Assembly (NCBI RefSeq): GCF_023283925.1
Contig: NZ_JAKIKX010000003.1
Coordinates: 415,566-479,565, forward strand
DNA: 64,000 nucleotides
Origin: Shewanella marisflavi
GTDB taxonomy: Bacteria > Pseudomonadota > Gammaproteobacteria > Enterobacterales > Shewanellaceae
Direction of reading: 5' to 3'
The notes under the pieces were generated by a model that searched no databases, had not been told where the DNA came from, and saw nothing but the letters and a program-made list of their open reading frames with translations. Below, piece by piece: positions 17,636-28,076 of this stretch. How positions within the stretch are numbered: the first letter of the stretch is position 1; each line of letters begins with the position of its first letter. Made by a program: the position numbers and the translations under genes.

Positions 17636-19339
17636 ATGGGCTTAGCGCGCGCGGGTGAAACACAAGAGCAAGAGCCCTTTGAGGTATGTATTGTTGGCAG
17701 CGGCGCCGGCGCTGGGCCCATCGCTTATGAGCTAGCCAAGGCGGGGATTAATGTGGTCGTGCTGGAGAAGGGCGATTGGTATACCGAGCAGGATTTTGTC
17801 AAAGATGAGCAGTTGCCACGTCACCGGGTGTTTCGTTCTCAGTTCGATGAGGAGCGTCATGTGCTGGAGCTTCCCGACGGCGAGGGTGGCTGGCGCCGCG
17901 AGACCACGGCGCAGTTTTGGGGCGGTAATATTGTAGGCGGCGCCTCTAACTTTATGAGCGGCTATTTTCATCGTCTCAAACCAACGGATTTTCGTCTTGC
18001 TTCTAGCTTCCCAGCCATCTCTGGTGCCAACACGGTCGACTGGCCCATCAGTTATGAGGAGCTTGAGCCTTATTACGCCAAGGTGGAGCAGATTGTTGGC
18101 GTCAGCGGCAAGGTAGTAAAACATCCACAGCTAGAGCCGAGATCGACGCCTGAGTTTCCTTTTCCTCCGACCTTAGAGCACCCCATCGCTGCCCATTTCG
18201 ATAATGCCTGTCAGCAGCTCAAACTGACTCCCTTGCCTATGGCGAGGGCCATTCTGTCAAAGCCCTTTAAGCAACGCATGAGCTGCGAATACTCAGGTTA
18301 TTGTGGCAGTTATGGCTGTCACTCGGGGGCTAAGGGGAGTTCGCGTGCAGCCCTGCTGAATGACGCGGTGGCCAGCGGCCATTGTCGTATCATCACCCGT
18401 GCCAAGGTGTATCGCCTTAATAGCGATGCCAAGGGACAGGTCAGCTCGGTCGACTATTTTGATACCAGTGGCAAGAGCCAGCGTATCCAGGCCAAGATAT
18501 TCGTGGTGGCCTGCTATGCCATCGAGAGCGTCCGTTTGCTGCTGGCCAGCCCTGGCGAGAAACACCCTAAGGGGATAGGCAATCGTTTTGGTCAGGTGGG
18601 CAAAAACTTGCACTGCTGCGCAGGTGGTACGGGTCACGGGGTGTTTAAGCTCGATAAGCTAGCAGCGGAGACGGCGGCCGGGTTTAAGCTGCGCGGCCCC
18701 TTCTTTAACCGCGCCCTGCAGGATTGGTATGTGATTGATGACAAAGCGGCGTTTGATAAGCCGGTGAAGGGCGGTACCTTAGATTTTGTGTTCGATCCTC
18801 CTTCGCCGACCGGTGAGGCTAATGGACTCAAGTGGCAGGAGGGCAACCTCTTGTGGGGCACGCCGCTTAAGCAGAAGATCAAGGCGCATTTTACCCAGTC
18901 GCGGGATTTTAAATTTGAGGTTTTCTGTGATTGGCTGACCAATGATGATTGTTACGTCACTCTGGACGATGAAGAGCAAGACAAGTGGGGGCAGCCTGTG
19001 GCCAAGGTGCGCGCTGGTTTTCATCCCCATGATCTTAAGGTGGCGCAGTATTTAGTCGATAGGGGGGTAGAGGTGATGAAGGCGATGGGGGCCGATGAAG
19101 CCTGGGGGAATGTGTTTAGCGATCCGACCTCAAACTTAGTGGCGGGCGGATGCCGTTTCGGTGACGATCCACGCACCTCTGTGCTCAACAGAGACTGCCG
19201 GGTGCATGATTGTGACAACCTGTATGTAACCGATGGCGCTTTTATGCCCAATGGTGGCAGTGTTACACCGACGTTTACTATTTATGCCAATGCCTTTCGG
19301 GTAGCCGATCGGTTGCTTGAGCGCTTAAAGCCTACCTAA
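17636..19339 (+). CDS. GMC-family FAD-dependent dehydrogenase (large subunit)
   Basis: About 567 residues from the ATG at 17636, which has AGGA nine bases upstream. A TTG at 17630 is less likely. The N-terminus has the FAD-binding [18 protein letters not shown] and VVLEKG. The C-terminus has the GMC signature [28 protein letters not shown] cysteine-rich patch ([16 protein letters not shown]) lies near 225-240 and is typical of the gluconate/sorbitol dehydrogenase branch, possibly binding a metal cluster. With the Tat subunit it should form a periplasmic sugar or alcohol dehydrogenase. The usual third component, a membrane cytochrome c, is not adjacent. Confidence 0.87.
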   Translation: MGLARAGETQEQEPFEVCIVGSGAGAGPIAYELAKAGINVVVLEKGDWYTEQDFVKDEQLPRHRVFRSQFDEERHVLELPDGEGGWRRETTAQFWGGNIVGGASNFMSGYFHRLKPTDFRLASSFPAISGANTVDWPISYEELEPYYAKVEQIVGVSGKVVKHPQLEPRSTPEFPFPPTLEHPIAAHFDNACQQLKLTPLPMARAILSKPFKQRMSCEYSGYCGSYGCHSGAKGSSRAALLNDAVASGHCRIITRAKVYRLNSDAKGQVSSVDYFDTSGKSQRIQAKIFVVACYAIESVRLLLASPGEKHPKGIGNRFGQVGKNLHCCAGGTGHGVFKLDKLAAETAAGFKLRGPFFNRALQDWYVIDDKAAFDKPVKGGTLDFVFDPPSPTGEANGLKWQEGNLLWGTPLKQKIKAHFTQSRDFKFEVFCDWLTNDDCYVTLDDEEQDKWGQPVAKVRAGFHPHDLKVAQYLVDRGVEVMKAMGADEAWGNVFSDPTSNLVAGGCRFGDDPRTSVLNRDCRVHDCDNLYVTDGAFMPNGGSVTPTFTIYANAFRVADRLLERLKPT

Positions 19340-19427
19340 TGCTGTAGTGATTTTGCGCATGGCGCCACAGGAGATGAAAAGCTTTCCTATACTCAAGGGG
19401 ATACCGATTTGCTACAGGAGATCCACC

Positions 19428-19631
19428 ATGAGTCATACCTATAAGATCATCGAACTCGTCGGTTCCTCACCCATAAGCTCGGATGAGGCGATTAAAAATG
19501 CCATCGAAACCGCTAGCCAGTCATTGCACCACCTGCGCTGGTTTCAGGTGGTCGAGACTCGCGGCCATCTTGAGGCTGGATTGATCGCCCATTGGCAGGT
19601 GACGGTGAAGGTGGGGTTTACCTTAGACTAA
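19428..19631 (+). CDS. Dodecin (flavin-binding small protein)
   Basis: A 67-residue protein beginning [14 protein letters not shown] after an AGGAG ribosome binding site. It has the dodecin pattern: a first strand KIIELVG, the helix [17 protein letters not shown], then [14 protein letters not shown] with the flavin-stacking Trp, and a last strand [11 protein letters not shown]. Dodecins assemble as twelve-mers and store or buffer riboflavin or FMN. Its position 88 nt after the GMC flavoprotein suggests co-expression. Confidence 0.88.
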   Translation: MSHTYKIIELVGSSPISSDEAIKNAIETASQSLHHLRWFQVVETRGHLEAGLIAHWQVTVKVGFTLD

Positions 19632-19644
19632 TCTCTGTTGGGGA

Positions 19645-20808
19645 CTAGGCATCTCGGGCCAGTCCCTTTTCTACCGCGCGGATCACTCGCTGGGTCTTAC
19701 GATTGGGCTGGTCGCCACCGTTTGCCTGGCGAGCCAGTGCCCAGTCGATATGTTCGCGCACCATCTCATCGACCTCTTCACTGTCTCTGCGTGTCTCGAG
19801 CGCCGCGACTATCTCCTTTGATGTCGGTGCATTACCCAGGGCGACGGCGATGTTTCGCAGCCAGCGCTTGTGGCCGATACGGCGGATGGCGCTGCCCTCG
19901 GTAAACTTGAGAAATTCCGCCTCACTCCAGGCGAAGAGGGTTAATAGCTCTGGGTATTTGAGTGGATCCCGGGTGTGGAAGTCGCTTTCATTGGTAAGCG
20001 GCGCCTCACTGTTGACCGGGCAGACCAGCTGGCAGTCGTCACAGCCGTAGATACGATTGCCCATCAGCGGCCTGAACTTTTCAGGGATCGCTCCTTGAAG
20101 TTCTATGGTGAGGTAGGAGATGCAGCGCCTGCCATCGACCACATAGGGTTCGACGATAGCGTTAGTTGGACAAGACTTGATGCAGGCCACGCAGGTGTTG
20201 CAGTTTGCTTTTACTGGGATGTCTACCGGAAGGGGGAGATCGATTAGCAGCTCACCCAGGAAAAACCAGCTACCTGCCTCATGATTAAGCAGCAGGCTAT
20301 GTTTACCTGTCCAGCCAAGTCCGGCTTTGTCGGCCAGAGGTCGCTCCAAAATGGGGGCCGAATCGACAAAAGGGCGATAGTTGGGGCGCTCAAGACCTAA
20401 GCTGGTCAGCTCGGCCTCTATCTGTTGGCCCAGCTTTTTTAGCCGGTTGCGGATCATCTTGTGGTAATCACGGCCACCGGCATAGCGAGAGATGTAGGCC
20501 AGATTAGGATCTTTCAGGTGAGTGGCAAACCCCGCTTCTGGCGGCAGGTAGTCCATGCGAGCCGAGATCACTCGTGTGGTGCCAGGGTGCAGCTCAGCGG
20601 GCCGGGCGCGCATCATGCCGTGACTGGCCATATAGTTCATCTCACCATGGTAGCCCTTGTCGAGCCAGGCCTGCAGCTTAGCTTCTTCTGCGCTGAGATC
20701 GGTATCGCAGATGCCTATCTGGGCGAAACCTAGCGCTTTACCCCACTGTTTTATCTTAAGGGCGAGTTGCTGCAATGCCTGGGGCGATAACGAACTGGGG
20801 TGAGACAT
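19645..20808 (-). CDS. queG: Epoxyqueuosine reductase QueG
   Basis: A 387-residue enzyme for the last step of queuosine synthesis in tRNA. It has the two 4Fe-4S motifs, CNTCVACIKSCPTNAI and CDDCQLVCPVN, and the N-terminal cobalamin-binding part typical of the family (MDYLPPEAG, YARGRDYH-type segment as YAGGRDYHK). QueG needs B12, which is notable in a window with a B12-controlled receptor. The C-terminus has a HEAT-like extension (WLRNIAVALGNAP). It is convergent with the dodecin gene. Confidence 0.93.
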   Translation of the reverse strand: MSHPSSLSPQALQQLALKIKQWGKALGFAQIGICDTDLSAEEAKLQAWLDKGYHGEMNYMASHGMMRARPAELHPGTTRVISARMDYLPPEAGFATHLKDPNLAYISRYAGGRDYHKMIRNRLKKLGQQIEAELTSLGLERPNYRPFVDSAPILERPLADKAGLGWTGKHSLLLNHEAGSWFFLGELLIDLPLPVDIPVKANCNTCVACIKSCPTNAIVEPYVVDGRRCISYLTIELQGAIPEKFRPLMGNRIYGCDDCQLVCPVNSEAPLTNESDFHTRDPLKYPELLTLFAWSEAEFLKFTEGSAIRRIGHKRWLRNIAVALGNAPTSKEIVAALETRRDSEEVDEMVREHIDWALARQANGGDQPNRKTQRVIRAVEKGLARDA

Positions 20809-21008
20809 TAGTGGTAACTAAGGGTGAGCGGTGGCGCCATGATAACAGTTTTGGCCAAGTGAACAAATCCCACAGCGTCTAGACCTCCGCTCTCTTGCCG
20901 CGCTATTGCTTTTTAACCTTTGGCTATTTATGTTGAACCTAAGGTCTGTGGCTTACCTCATCATGGGCTAGCATCTTTCTAGGGCCGTTCATTTTCTCGG
21001 GGAATCGT

Positions 21009-21779
21009 TTGATTAAGCATAGCTTGTGGTTTTTTTCGTTGTTGATTTTGTCGCTGCCCTGTACGGCGGCGTCGCTGCGCATGCTGACCGAGGAGTGGGC
21101 GCCGATGAGCTATCAGGAGGATGGCGTTCCCAAAGGCTACGGCGTCACTCTGGTGCAGCGGCTTGCCGAGAAGCTTGGGGAGACGGCCAATATCGAAGTC
21201 TTGCCCTGGGCGAGGGCCTATGCCATTGCAGATAGTGAGCCCAATATCTTGTTATTTGCGACCTCTCAAAATCAGCAACGCAACAGGCTGTTTGATTTTG
21301 TCGGCCCTATCGCCACCACTCGTATCTCTATCTACGCGAAAACGGCAGATGAACTCAGCCCAGGTTCAGTGGCTGAGCTCGATGCGCTTGGGAGTATTGG
21401 CGTGTATAGGGGCTCATTAGGTGAGTCTATGCTGAGTGAGCAAGGGGTCAACCATCTGACTGTGGCCAGCTTTCCACAACAATCGGCGCGTCAACTTAAG
21501 TACGATAGAATACGTTTCTGGTGTCAGGCTGACTTAGCGGTCACTCGCTTGTTGGCGGAAGTGAATATGGGGATAGAAGAGGTGTATCCGGTATTTGAAC
21601 TGGCGCAGATCGATCTGTATTTGGCTTTTTCTAAAGGCACTTCGCCAGAGGTGGTGAACCGTTGGCTGGACGCCTTGTCTAGCCTGCAAGCATCGGGTGA
21701 GTTAGCGCGTCTCTATCAGGAATGGTTTCCCAGCTTCACAGCCCCCCAGCAGATCGAGCTTATCTCACGTCAGGATTAA
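21009..21779 (+). CDS. Periplasmic solute-binding protein, SBP_bac_3 type
   Basis: A 256-residue protein starting at a TTG with GGGGAA five bases upstream. The signal peptide is clear (LWFFSLLILSLPCTAA). The mature sequence (LRMLTEEWAPMSYQEDGVPKGYGVTLVQRLAEKLG) matches the amino-acid-type solute-binding fold. The PFNLWFG-type ligand loops are not obvious. No permease or ATPase gene is nearby. Such orphan proteins are common in Shewanella and may feed other transporters or signalling proteins. It ends four bases from the convergent GGDEF gene. Confidence 0.8.
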   Translation: MIKHSLWFFSLLILSLPCTAASLRMLTEEWAPMSYQEDGVPKGYGVTLVQRLAEKLGETANIEVLPWARAYAIADSEPNILLFATSQNQQRNRLFDFVGPIATTRISIYAKTADELSPGSVAELDALGSIGVYRGSLGESMLSEQGVNHLTVASFPQQSARQLKYDRIRFWCQADLAVTRLLAEVNMGIEEVYPVFELAQIDLYLAFSKGTSPEVVNRWLDALSSLQASGELARLYQEWFPSFTAPQQIELISRQD

Positions 21780-21782
21780 GGG

Positions 21783-23690
21783 CTAGGCTTGGTCTAAGAT
21801 CGCGCAGTTACGACCCGATGATTTGGCTTTGTAGAGAGCATCATCGGCGCGTTTGAGTAGATGCTCAAAACTCTTGTCACCATCTGTACTGGCAATACCG
21901 GCACTGATAGTGAGTTTGAAGTTGATATAGATATCGTCGAAGTTGCTGCTCTCTACCGTGGTCACCAGGCGCTGAGCAATATTAAGGGCCTGCTCGGCTG
22001 TCGTGCCGGGTAAGAGCACCAAAAACTCCTCGCCACCGACGCGGCCAACCAGATCCTGCTTACGCATCAAGCCGTTACTAATATTAGCCAGAGCGATCAG
22101 TACCTTGTCACCTATATCGTGACCATATTTATCATTGACCTTCTTAAAGTGGTCGGCGTCAAACAGGATAATTGATAGCGGCTGATGGGCCTCATCTTTA
22201 GATTTGAAGTAATTCTCCCCCTTGGAATAGGTGTATCGTCGGTTGGGGAGCTGGGTCAGATGATCGGTCAGGGCCAGAATCGACAATAGCTTAGACTTTT
22301 GTGATTGCTTGTAGGCGACAATGGAAAGAATGATCATTATGATGCAGCCAAGCACTATCACAGTCAGCTGCAAGTATTTGTTCTGTTTGAGAATAATTAG
22401 CTCGTTTTCTTTGACCTTTTGCAGTTCAATCAGCTGTTGGTTTTCACGTTCTATCTGCTCGGTATTAAAGCGGGTACGCATCTCTGTGGTGCGATTAGTC
22501 TGCAGGGTGGCATCCAGTGACTTGTGGGTCTGAATATAACTTAGCAGTGCCTCATAGGCTTGTTTCCAATTCTGCTCGGCGACGAAGATCTGGCTGTGCA
22601 CCATATGCAGTTGTTCCAGACCGCGAGCATTTTTGATCTGCTGAAAGCTTTCCTTGGCCATATCGATATAGTCTAGCGCCTCCTGATAACGGCCTTCGTT
22701 TAAGGCCGATTGCGCTTGATAGAGGCGCATAAAGCTGTAGCTGGCACCAATCTCAGGCGTGATGAACCTTTGTGCCAATTCAAGATAGGGCTTGGCTTCC
22801 GCTTGACGGTGGAGCTGAATTAGCATGCCGGCGACATTGACGGCAGTATGGGCGCTGATCTCTTCACCTAAGGTATCTCGCCAATGTTGGTAGGCTGCTT
22901 TATGGTTGGAAAGTGCGGCCTCATATTCACCCAGCTCCTCCAGGGCATAAGCTATCTCAGTCTTGATGGAGTAAGCACCGTCTTTATCACCTGTCTTTTC
23001 GTACTGTTTTTCTAGCTTGTTATAGTATTTGATGGCGGTTTGTGGGTCGCCGAAGCGGCGGTAGCTGGTGGCCAGTTCAGTGAGATTGTAGATAGCCCAG
23101 TGTTGTAGGTTGAGCGATTCATACAGGTTTTGGGCCGTGATGAGATCTTCCAAAGCCTGGGCAAAATTGCCCTGAAAGGAGTAGATCGAGCCGCGAAGAG
23201 AGCGTGAGTCGGCGATCAATTTGGGAGATTCTATCAGGTAAGCCTCGGCGACAACCTTGTTGTACCCATCCATGGCCTCTTCTACTTCACCAAGTAGCTG
23301 ATGCATAAAGGCACGGCATAGCCTTAAATCTGTTGCGGCTTCTGTCGAGGCAGATATACCTTCCGACAGTAATTTAAGATCGGTAAAGGCAATGGCTTTC
23401 TTTATCCCTTCCGGCTTAGAGACGTCGAAACTATTCCAGCACAGCACGGTTTGTAGTTTTAGATAGTGCTGGGTGTCTTCGGGGGTGATGTTGGCGGAGA
23501 GAAAGGCGAGCGCATCATTGATCTTCTGCTGATCTGCAAAATCGCCCTGTTCAAATTTGGCGAAAACAGCGTCCACCTCTTCGGCTATATCTTCCTCTGC
23601 CAGGCTAATAGTACTGTAGCCGTAGAGTGAAAGACCTAACCAAAGTAGCAAGAGGGTTAACCAGGATTTTGTTTTTGTTTTTCTTGTCAT
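21783..23690 (-). CDS. TPR-containing diguanylate cyclase (GGDEF)
   Basis: A 635-residue protein. It has an N-terminal signal or anchor (WLTLLLLWLGLSLYGYS), a periplasmic array of TPR helices (about 90-390), a coiled-coil run (ENQQLIELQKVKENELIILKQ), a membrane helix (about 427-447, LTVIVLGCIIMIILSIVAY), and a C-terminal GGDEF domain with the active-site GGEEF in RVGGEEFLVLL. The inhibitory I-site is present as RKQD (RxxD) before the active site. It should make c-di-GMP in the cytoplasm in response to a periplasmic signal or partner. Confidence 0.9.
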   Translation of the reverse strand: MTRKTKTKSWLTLLLLWLGLSLYGYSTISLAEEDIAEEVDAVFAKFEQGDFADQQKINDALAFLSANITPEDTQHYLKLQTVLCWNSFDVSKPEGIKKAIAFTDLKLLSEGISASTEAATDLRLCRAFMHQLLGEVEEAMDGYNKVVAEAYLIESPKLIADSRSLRGSIYSFQGNFAQALEDLITAQNLYESLNLQHWAIYNLTELATSYRRFGDPQTAIKYYNKLEKQYEKTGDKDGAYSIKTEIAYALEELGEYEAALSNHKAAYQHWRDTLGEEISAHTAVNVAGMLIQLHRQAEAKPYLELAQRFITPEIGASYSFMRLYQAQSALNEGRYQEALDYIDMAKESFQQIKNARGLEQLHMVHSQIFVAEQNWKQAYEALLSYIQTHKSLDATLQTNRTTEMRTRFNTEQIERENQQLIELQKVKENELIILKQNKYLQLTVIVLGCIIMIILSIVAYKQSQKSKLLSILALTDHLTQLPNRRYTYSKGENYFKSKDEAHQPLSIILFDADHFKKVNDKYGHDIGDKVLIALANISNGLMRKQDLVGRVGGEEFLVLLPGTTAEQALNIAQRLVTTVESSNFDDIYINFKLTISAGIASTDGDKSFEHLLKRADDALYKAKSSGRNCAILDQA

Positions 23691-23965
23691 TTCTTTAGCT
23701 TGTCAACCTTGCTATGTGACCATTTAACCTTAGCACAGATGCCTTTTTTGTAACTATATTATACGGCTGGCAATTTATTGACAGTAAAAAGTATATTTTT
23801 TATGCGTTTATTTTTAACTTTTATATAACAAAGTGAGCGTTTTGCTTTTAGGTCTGACTAAGGTATAACGTCTTCTTTTATTTTTCCGCGCTTCAGACGG
23901 TGCCTAAGCACTGGTGATGAGCGAAGGGACTACGCAGTTGGCCCTATCTAATTGAGACATTTTTT

Positions 23966-24403
23966 ATGAGTAAACCGAGTCAAGAGTACCAAGCCATTGC
24001 CGAGCAGGCCGCGCTGAATGTGTGCAATACAGTGATCCCTATGGACAAGATCCCATCAAACCTGATGGAGGCCTATGCTAACCTGTTTAATGAGCTGCTC
24101 AGCGACGAAGAGGGAAAATTTGGGCAAGCCTGGGATGCTTTACCAGCTAGCGCTAAGGGATTGTTGTCTCAGGCCGAGTTTCACGGTTTCTATATCGCTA
24201 ATGCCTGGTTACAGTTGAGCCGTGTGGCTCAGGATATTGCCGAGCTGGCTGACAGTGATGAGGCGATAGAGGAGAAAGAATATAATGACATCTTTACCCG
24301 CCTTTCAGATGCCTCGCTCAAAGAGAGTGTGAAAAAGCTAAAGAAGGCCCGCACAGACAGGGCCTTACTCAATAGCATTAAGGCTGTGATTGTCGGTCAA
24401 TAA
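23966..24403 (+). CDS. Small cytoplasmic protein of unknown function
   Basis: A 145-residue, acidic, mainly helical protein with no signal, membrane helix or known catalytic motif. It has a lysine-rich patch near the C-terminus (VKKLKKARTDRALL). It resembles uncharacterised proteins widespread in Shewanella and Vibrio (possibly the DUF3069 group, from memory), but I am not sure of the family. The 275 bp upstream are AT-rich and contain no clear motif. Confidence 0.7.
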   Translation: MSKPSQEYQAIAEQAALNVCNTVIPMDKIPSNLMEAYANLFNELLSDEEGKFGQAWDALPASAKGLLSQAEFHGFYIANAWLQLSRVAQDIAELADSDEAIEEKEYNDIFTRLSDASLKESVKKLKKARTDRALLNSIKAVIVGQ

Positions 24404-24424
24404 ACTTGACTGACGGGGCTGGCG

Positions 24425-25117
24425 TTATTTGACCGAAGCGATTTCTGCTGGCGTAAGATAACGCCACTCTCCCGGTGCCAAGGTGTCATCCAATAGGATC
24501 TCGCCGATAGATTCGCGGTGTAACCCAACGACCTTGTTCCCCACGGCAGCAAACATGCGCTTGACTTGATGGTACTTGCCTTCGGTGATGGTGAGTCTGG
24601 CCTGATGGCTATCCAACAGCGTTAGCTGTGCCGGTTTAGTGAGGCCATCTTCGCTACGCAGCGCAATCCCTTTGGCAAACTCCTCTACCCACTCCTCTTT
24701 TAGTGGGTCGGCAAGCTGCACCAGATAGGTTTTGCCACATTCCCGTTTTGGAGAGGTGACTCTGTGTGACCACTGGCCGTCGCTGGTGATCAACACTAGG
24801 CCTGTGGTATCGGCATCCAAGCGTCCGGCGATATGCAGATCATCCTTTTGGGGCAGATCAACGAGGTTAAGCACAGAGGGGTAAACCTCATCGATGGTCG
24901 AGCAGAGGGTATCAAGCGGTTTGTGCAGCATGATAAATCGCGGGCCGATTGGGCTGATAGGCTCGCCGTCCAGACAGACGCTATCGGTTTCCTTGACCTT
25001 AAAGCTGCCATCTTTGATGATCTTGCCATCCACGCTAACCTCACCGCGATGTAGCGCCTTCTTGGCGAGGGAGCGGGTGAGCGGGGTGGATTCACTGATA
25101 AATTTGTCGAGACGCAC
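24425..25117 (-). CDS. rsuA: 16S rRNA pseudouridine(516) synthase RsuA
   Basis: A 230-residue enzyme that makes pseudouridine 516 in 16S rRNA. It has an N-terminal S4 domain (RLDKFISESTPLTRSLAKKALHRGEVSVDG) and the catalytic motif GRLDADTTGLVLITSDG with the nucleophilic Asp. The length matches E. coli RsuA (231). It is convergent with the preceding gene. Confidence 0.93.
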   Translation of the reverse strand: MRLDKFISESTPLTRSLAKKALHRGEVSVDGKIIKDGSFKVKETDSVCLDGEPISPIGPRFIMLHKPLDTLCSTIDEVYPSVLNLVDLPQKDDLHIAGRLDADTTGLVLITSDGQWSHRVTSPKRECGKTYLVQLADPLKEEWVEEFAKGIALRSEDGLTKPAQLTLLDSHQARLTITEGKYHQVKRMFAAVGNKVVGLHRESIGEILLDDTLAPGEWRYLTPAEIASVK

Positions 25118-25187
25118 TGTATTACTCTAAGGTTTCTGCTTTGGGGCGACATTATGAGGCCACAGGCAGTAAAGGAAAAGTGTTAGC

Positions 25188-25775
25188 ATGGCAAAACCTT
25201 CATTTAACTCAAGTGACAGCCAAGGAGCCAAATGCCAGATGGAGCCGTTAACCGAATTTGACAAGATGATTAGCTCACTGGAGTACAACTGCCTTGATGG
25301 CGATCTTCAGCGCCTTTGGCAACAGCGCCAGCAGGCCAATGCAAAGATGAATCGCCGGGCCGCGTTGGATCGCGACCTGCTGTGCCATGTCGATCCAGAG
25401 GCGGCGATCATGCTCCCCCTCTATATCAGTTATGGTGAAAACCTGCATATTGCGCCGCAGGTGTTTATTAATGTCAATGTCACCCTGCAAGACAACGCCG
25501 CTATCACCATAGGGCGGCAAACCATGATAGGCCCTAATGTGCAGTGTTACACCGCGAGTCATCCACTGCAGGCCGATCGGCGCTGTGAGGGCTGGGAGAC
25601 GGCAAAGCCGATTCTGATCGGCGAGCGGGTATGGATTGGCGGCGGGGCGATCATTTTGCCTGGCGTGACCATAGGCGATGAAGCCGTGGTGGCCGCGGGT
25701 GCCGTGGTGACCAAAGACGTGGCCCCTAAGACAGTTGTCGGTGGCAATCCTGCGCGGGTGATCCGCGCCCTATAG
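25188..25775 (+). CDS. Hexapeptide-repeat (left-handed beta-helix) acetyltransferase, maltose/galactoside O-acetyltransferase type
   Basis: A 195-residue protein. The N-terminal maltose-acetyltransferase helical part (about 25-70) is followed by hexapeptide repeats (IAPQVFINVNVTLQDNAAITIGRQTMIGPNVQCYTASHPL) and the catalytic His in TASHP. The C-terminal VGGNPARVIR is typical of the LacA/Maa family. The acceptor sugar is unknown. A start at 25188 gives about 17 extra residues compared with a start just before EPLTEFD, and the choice is not settled. Confidence 0.87.
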   Translation: MAKPSFNSSDSQGAKCQMEPLTEFDKMISSLEYNCLDGDLQRLWQQRQQANAKMNRRAALDRDLLCHVDPEAAIMLPLYISYGENLHIAPQVFINVNVTLQDNAAITIGRQTMIGPNVQCYTASHPLQADRRCEGWETAKPILIGERVWIGGGAIILPGVTIGDEAVVAAGAVVTKDVAPKTVVGGNPARVIRAL

Positions 25776-25973
25776 TGGGTCTCATGTTACAGGTAAGGAA
25801 ATCTTTACTTACACATGAGTGACCGGAAATTTGCCTTTGGTAAACAGATAAACTTGTTTACATCGACTCAATCCCATTAACATGTGTAGCTTGAAGCAGA
25901 TTTTGCATCTTTTTGGCTTCGCCATGACAGTCGCATTGCTAACAAAAAACAATTAAGCATAAAAGGAATTCAC

Positions 25974-28058
25974 ATGAAAAAAGTTTTCGTTGGAGGGGTG
26001 TGTGCCTCTTTAATACTTGGTCTTAGCGCTTGCAACAGCGACCAGGCTGAAGTTAAGGCGCCAGAAACGGCCAAGACAGAAGCCGCCGTTGCCGTTGAAC
26101 AGGCACTGACCTCGGGGATCGATTTTGCCAACTTCGATAAGTCTGTTCGTCCACAAGATGATTTTTATTCTTATGTAAACGGCACTTGGATCAAGAATAC
26201 CGAGATCCCAGGGGACCGTACCAGCACAGGTGCTTTCTACGATCTGCGTGAAAAGTCTCGTGACGATGTTAAAGCCATTATCGAAGAGGTGGCGGCGACA
26301 CCTAATCTAAAGCCTGGTACCGACGAGCAGAAAGTGGCCGATCTTTATCGCTCTTTCATGGATACCGAGCAGTTAGATAAGCTAGGCATCAAGCCAATCC
26401 AGAGCGAGCTAGACAAGATCGCCGCGCTTGAGAACAAAGATCAGCTGGTGGAATATTTTGCCCATAGCCAGATGATTGGTGGCGGTACTCCGCTGGCGTT
26501 TTATATCAACATAGATGCGAAAGATTCGAGCCGCTATGCAACCCATATCTGGCAATATGGTTTGAGCCTGCCGGAGAAAGATTACTACTTCAATGAAGCA
26601 GAGCGTTTCGTCAATATTCGTAAGGCGTTCGTGGCGCATATCGAGAAGATGTTTACCTTAGCCGGTTTAGCAAACGCCAAAGAGAGTGCCGAGCAGATCC
26701 TGGCACTGGAAACCGCTATCGCCAGCCGTCACTGGGACGTAGTCGAGTCGCGTGACAGCACTAAGACTTACAACCTGTATCAAGTGGCTGATCTGCCTAA
26801 GCTGGCACCGGATATCAACTGGAACGGTTATCTTAAGACCCTGGGCGGTGACAAGCAGGCCGATATCATTATTAATCAGCCAAGCTATATCGAAGGTTTC
26901 AACGAAGTACTGAAGGCGAACGACCTGTCTGTGTGGAAGACCTACATGACTTGGCAGACGCTAACTCACTTTGCCGGTAACTTGAGCTCAGATCTGGATC
27001 GTGAAAACTTTGAGTTCTTCTCTAAAACGCTTAACGGTCAGGCAGAGCAACAGCCTCGTTGGAAGCGCGGTGTGAGCACGGTTAACAGCCTGCTGGGTGA
27101 AGTGGTTGGTAAGGTTTATGTGAAGCGTCACTTCAAGCCAGAAGCTAAGCATCGTATGCAGGAGTTGGTTGAAAACCTGCGCCGCGCCTATGGTGAAAGC
27201 ATCGATGGTTTAGAGTGGATGAGCCCAGATACTAAGGTTGCGGCCAAAGATAAGCTGGCTAAGTTTGATCCCAAGATCGGTTACCCTGATCGTTGGGAAA
27301 ACTATGACAAGCTAACCATTAAGGCTGACGATCTGGTGGGTAACAGTATGCGCGCAAGCCAACTAAGCCACGAGAAGGAGCTTGAGAAACTAGGTTCACC
27401 TATCCGTAAGTGGGAGTGGCACATGACGCCACAGACGGTTAATGCCTACTACAACCCGACCATGAACGAGATCGTGTTCCCTGCTGCTATCTTGCAACCG
27501 CCTTTCTTTAACATGGAAGCAGACGATGCGGTGAACTATGGCGGTATTGGCGCCGTGATTGGTCACGAGATGGGTCATGGTTTCGACGACCAAGGGGCTA
27601 AGTTCGACGGCGAAGGCAATATGCGCGACTGGTGGACTGAGCAAGATCTGCAAGAGTTTGCTAGTCGTGGTAAGGCACTGGTTGAGCAGTACAACAACTA
27701 TGCGGTGTTTGATGACCTGAATGTTAATGGTGAGCTCACCTTAGGCGAGAACATTGGCGATCTTTCTGGCGTGACTATCGCATACAAAGCCTACAAAATG
27801 TCACTCAATGGCAAAGAAGCACCGGTTATCGATGGCCTGACTGGCGATGAGCGCTTCTTCATCGGCTTTAGCCAGATCTGGCGTGCCAAGATGAAAGAGG
27901 AAGCGATGCGTAACCGTGTGGCGACCGATCCACATTCACCGGCTAAGTTCCGTGCCGTGGGCGCCCTGTCTAATATGCCTGAGTTCTACAGCACCTTCGA
28001 CGTTAAAGAAGGTGACGCTATGTATATTGAGCCCAGCAAGCGTGTGAAGATCTGGTAA
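25974..28058 (+). CDS. M13-family zinc metallopeptidase lipoprotein (PepO/neprilysin type)
   Basis: A 694-residue lipoprotein (lipobox LSAC near 22). It has the family features in order: DFYSYVNGTWI near the start of the mature part, VNAYYNPTMNEIVFPAAILQPPFF (substrate-binding NAYY), zinc site HEMGH at 531-535, and third ligand Glu 592 in GENIGDLSG. It cleaves peptides in the periplasm or on the cell surface. It follows a 198-bp non-coding region and ends in a strong terminator. Confidence 0.95.
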   Translation: MKKVFVGGVCASLILGLSACNSDQAEVKAPETAKTEAAVAVEQALTSGIDFANFDKSVRPQDDFYSYVNGTWIKNTEIPGDRTSTGAFYDLREKSRDDVKAIIEEVAATPNLKPGTDEQKVADLYRSFMDTEQLDKLGIKPIQSELDKIAALENKDQLVEYFAHSQMIGGGTPLAFYINIDAKDSSRYATHIWQYGLSLPEKDYYFNEAERFVNIRKAFVAHIEKMFTLAGLANAKESAEQILALETAIASRHWDVVESRDSTKTYNLYQVADLPKLAPDINWNGYLKTLGGDKQADIIINQPSYIEGFNEVLKANDLSVWKTYMTWQTLTHFAGNLSSDLDRENFEFFSKTLNGQAEQQPRWKRGVSTVNSLLGEVVGKVYVKRHFKPEAKHRMQELVENLRRAYGESIDGLEWMSPDTKVAAKDKLAKFDPKIGYPDRWENYDKLTIKADDLVGNSMRASQLSHEKELEKLGSPIRKWEWHMTPQTVNAYYNPTMNEIVFPAAILQPPFFNMEADDAVNYGGIGAVIGHEMGHGFDDQGAKFDGEGNMRDWWTEQDLQEFASRGKALVEQYNNYAVFDDLNVNGELTLGENIGDLSGVTIAYKAYKMSLNGKEAPVIDGLTGDERFFIGFSQIWRAKMKEEAMRNRVATDPHSPAKFRAVGALSNMPEFYSTFDVKEGDAMYIEPSKRVKIW

Positions 28059-28076
28059 CCTGTTATTTCAATAGTT

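Noticed and set aside
20873..20888. MetJ-like pair CAGCGTCT-AGACCTCC upstream of queG and the solute-binding protein
   Set aside because: Only 5/8 and 6/8 matches to the box, so chance is likely.
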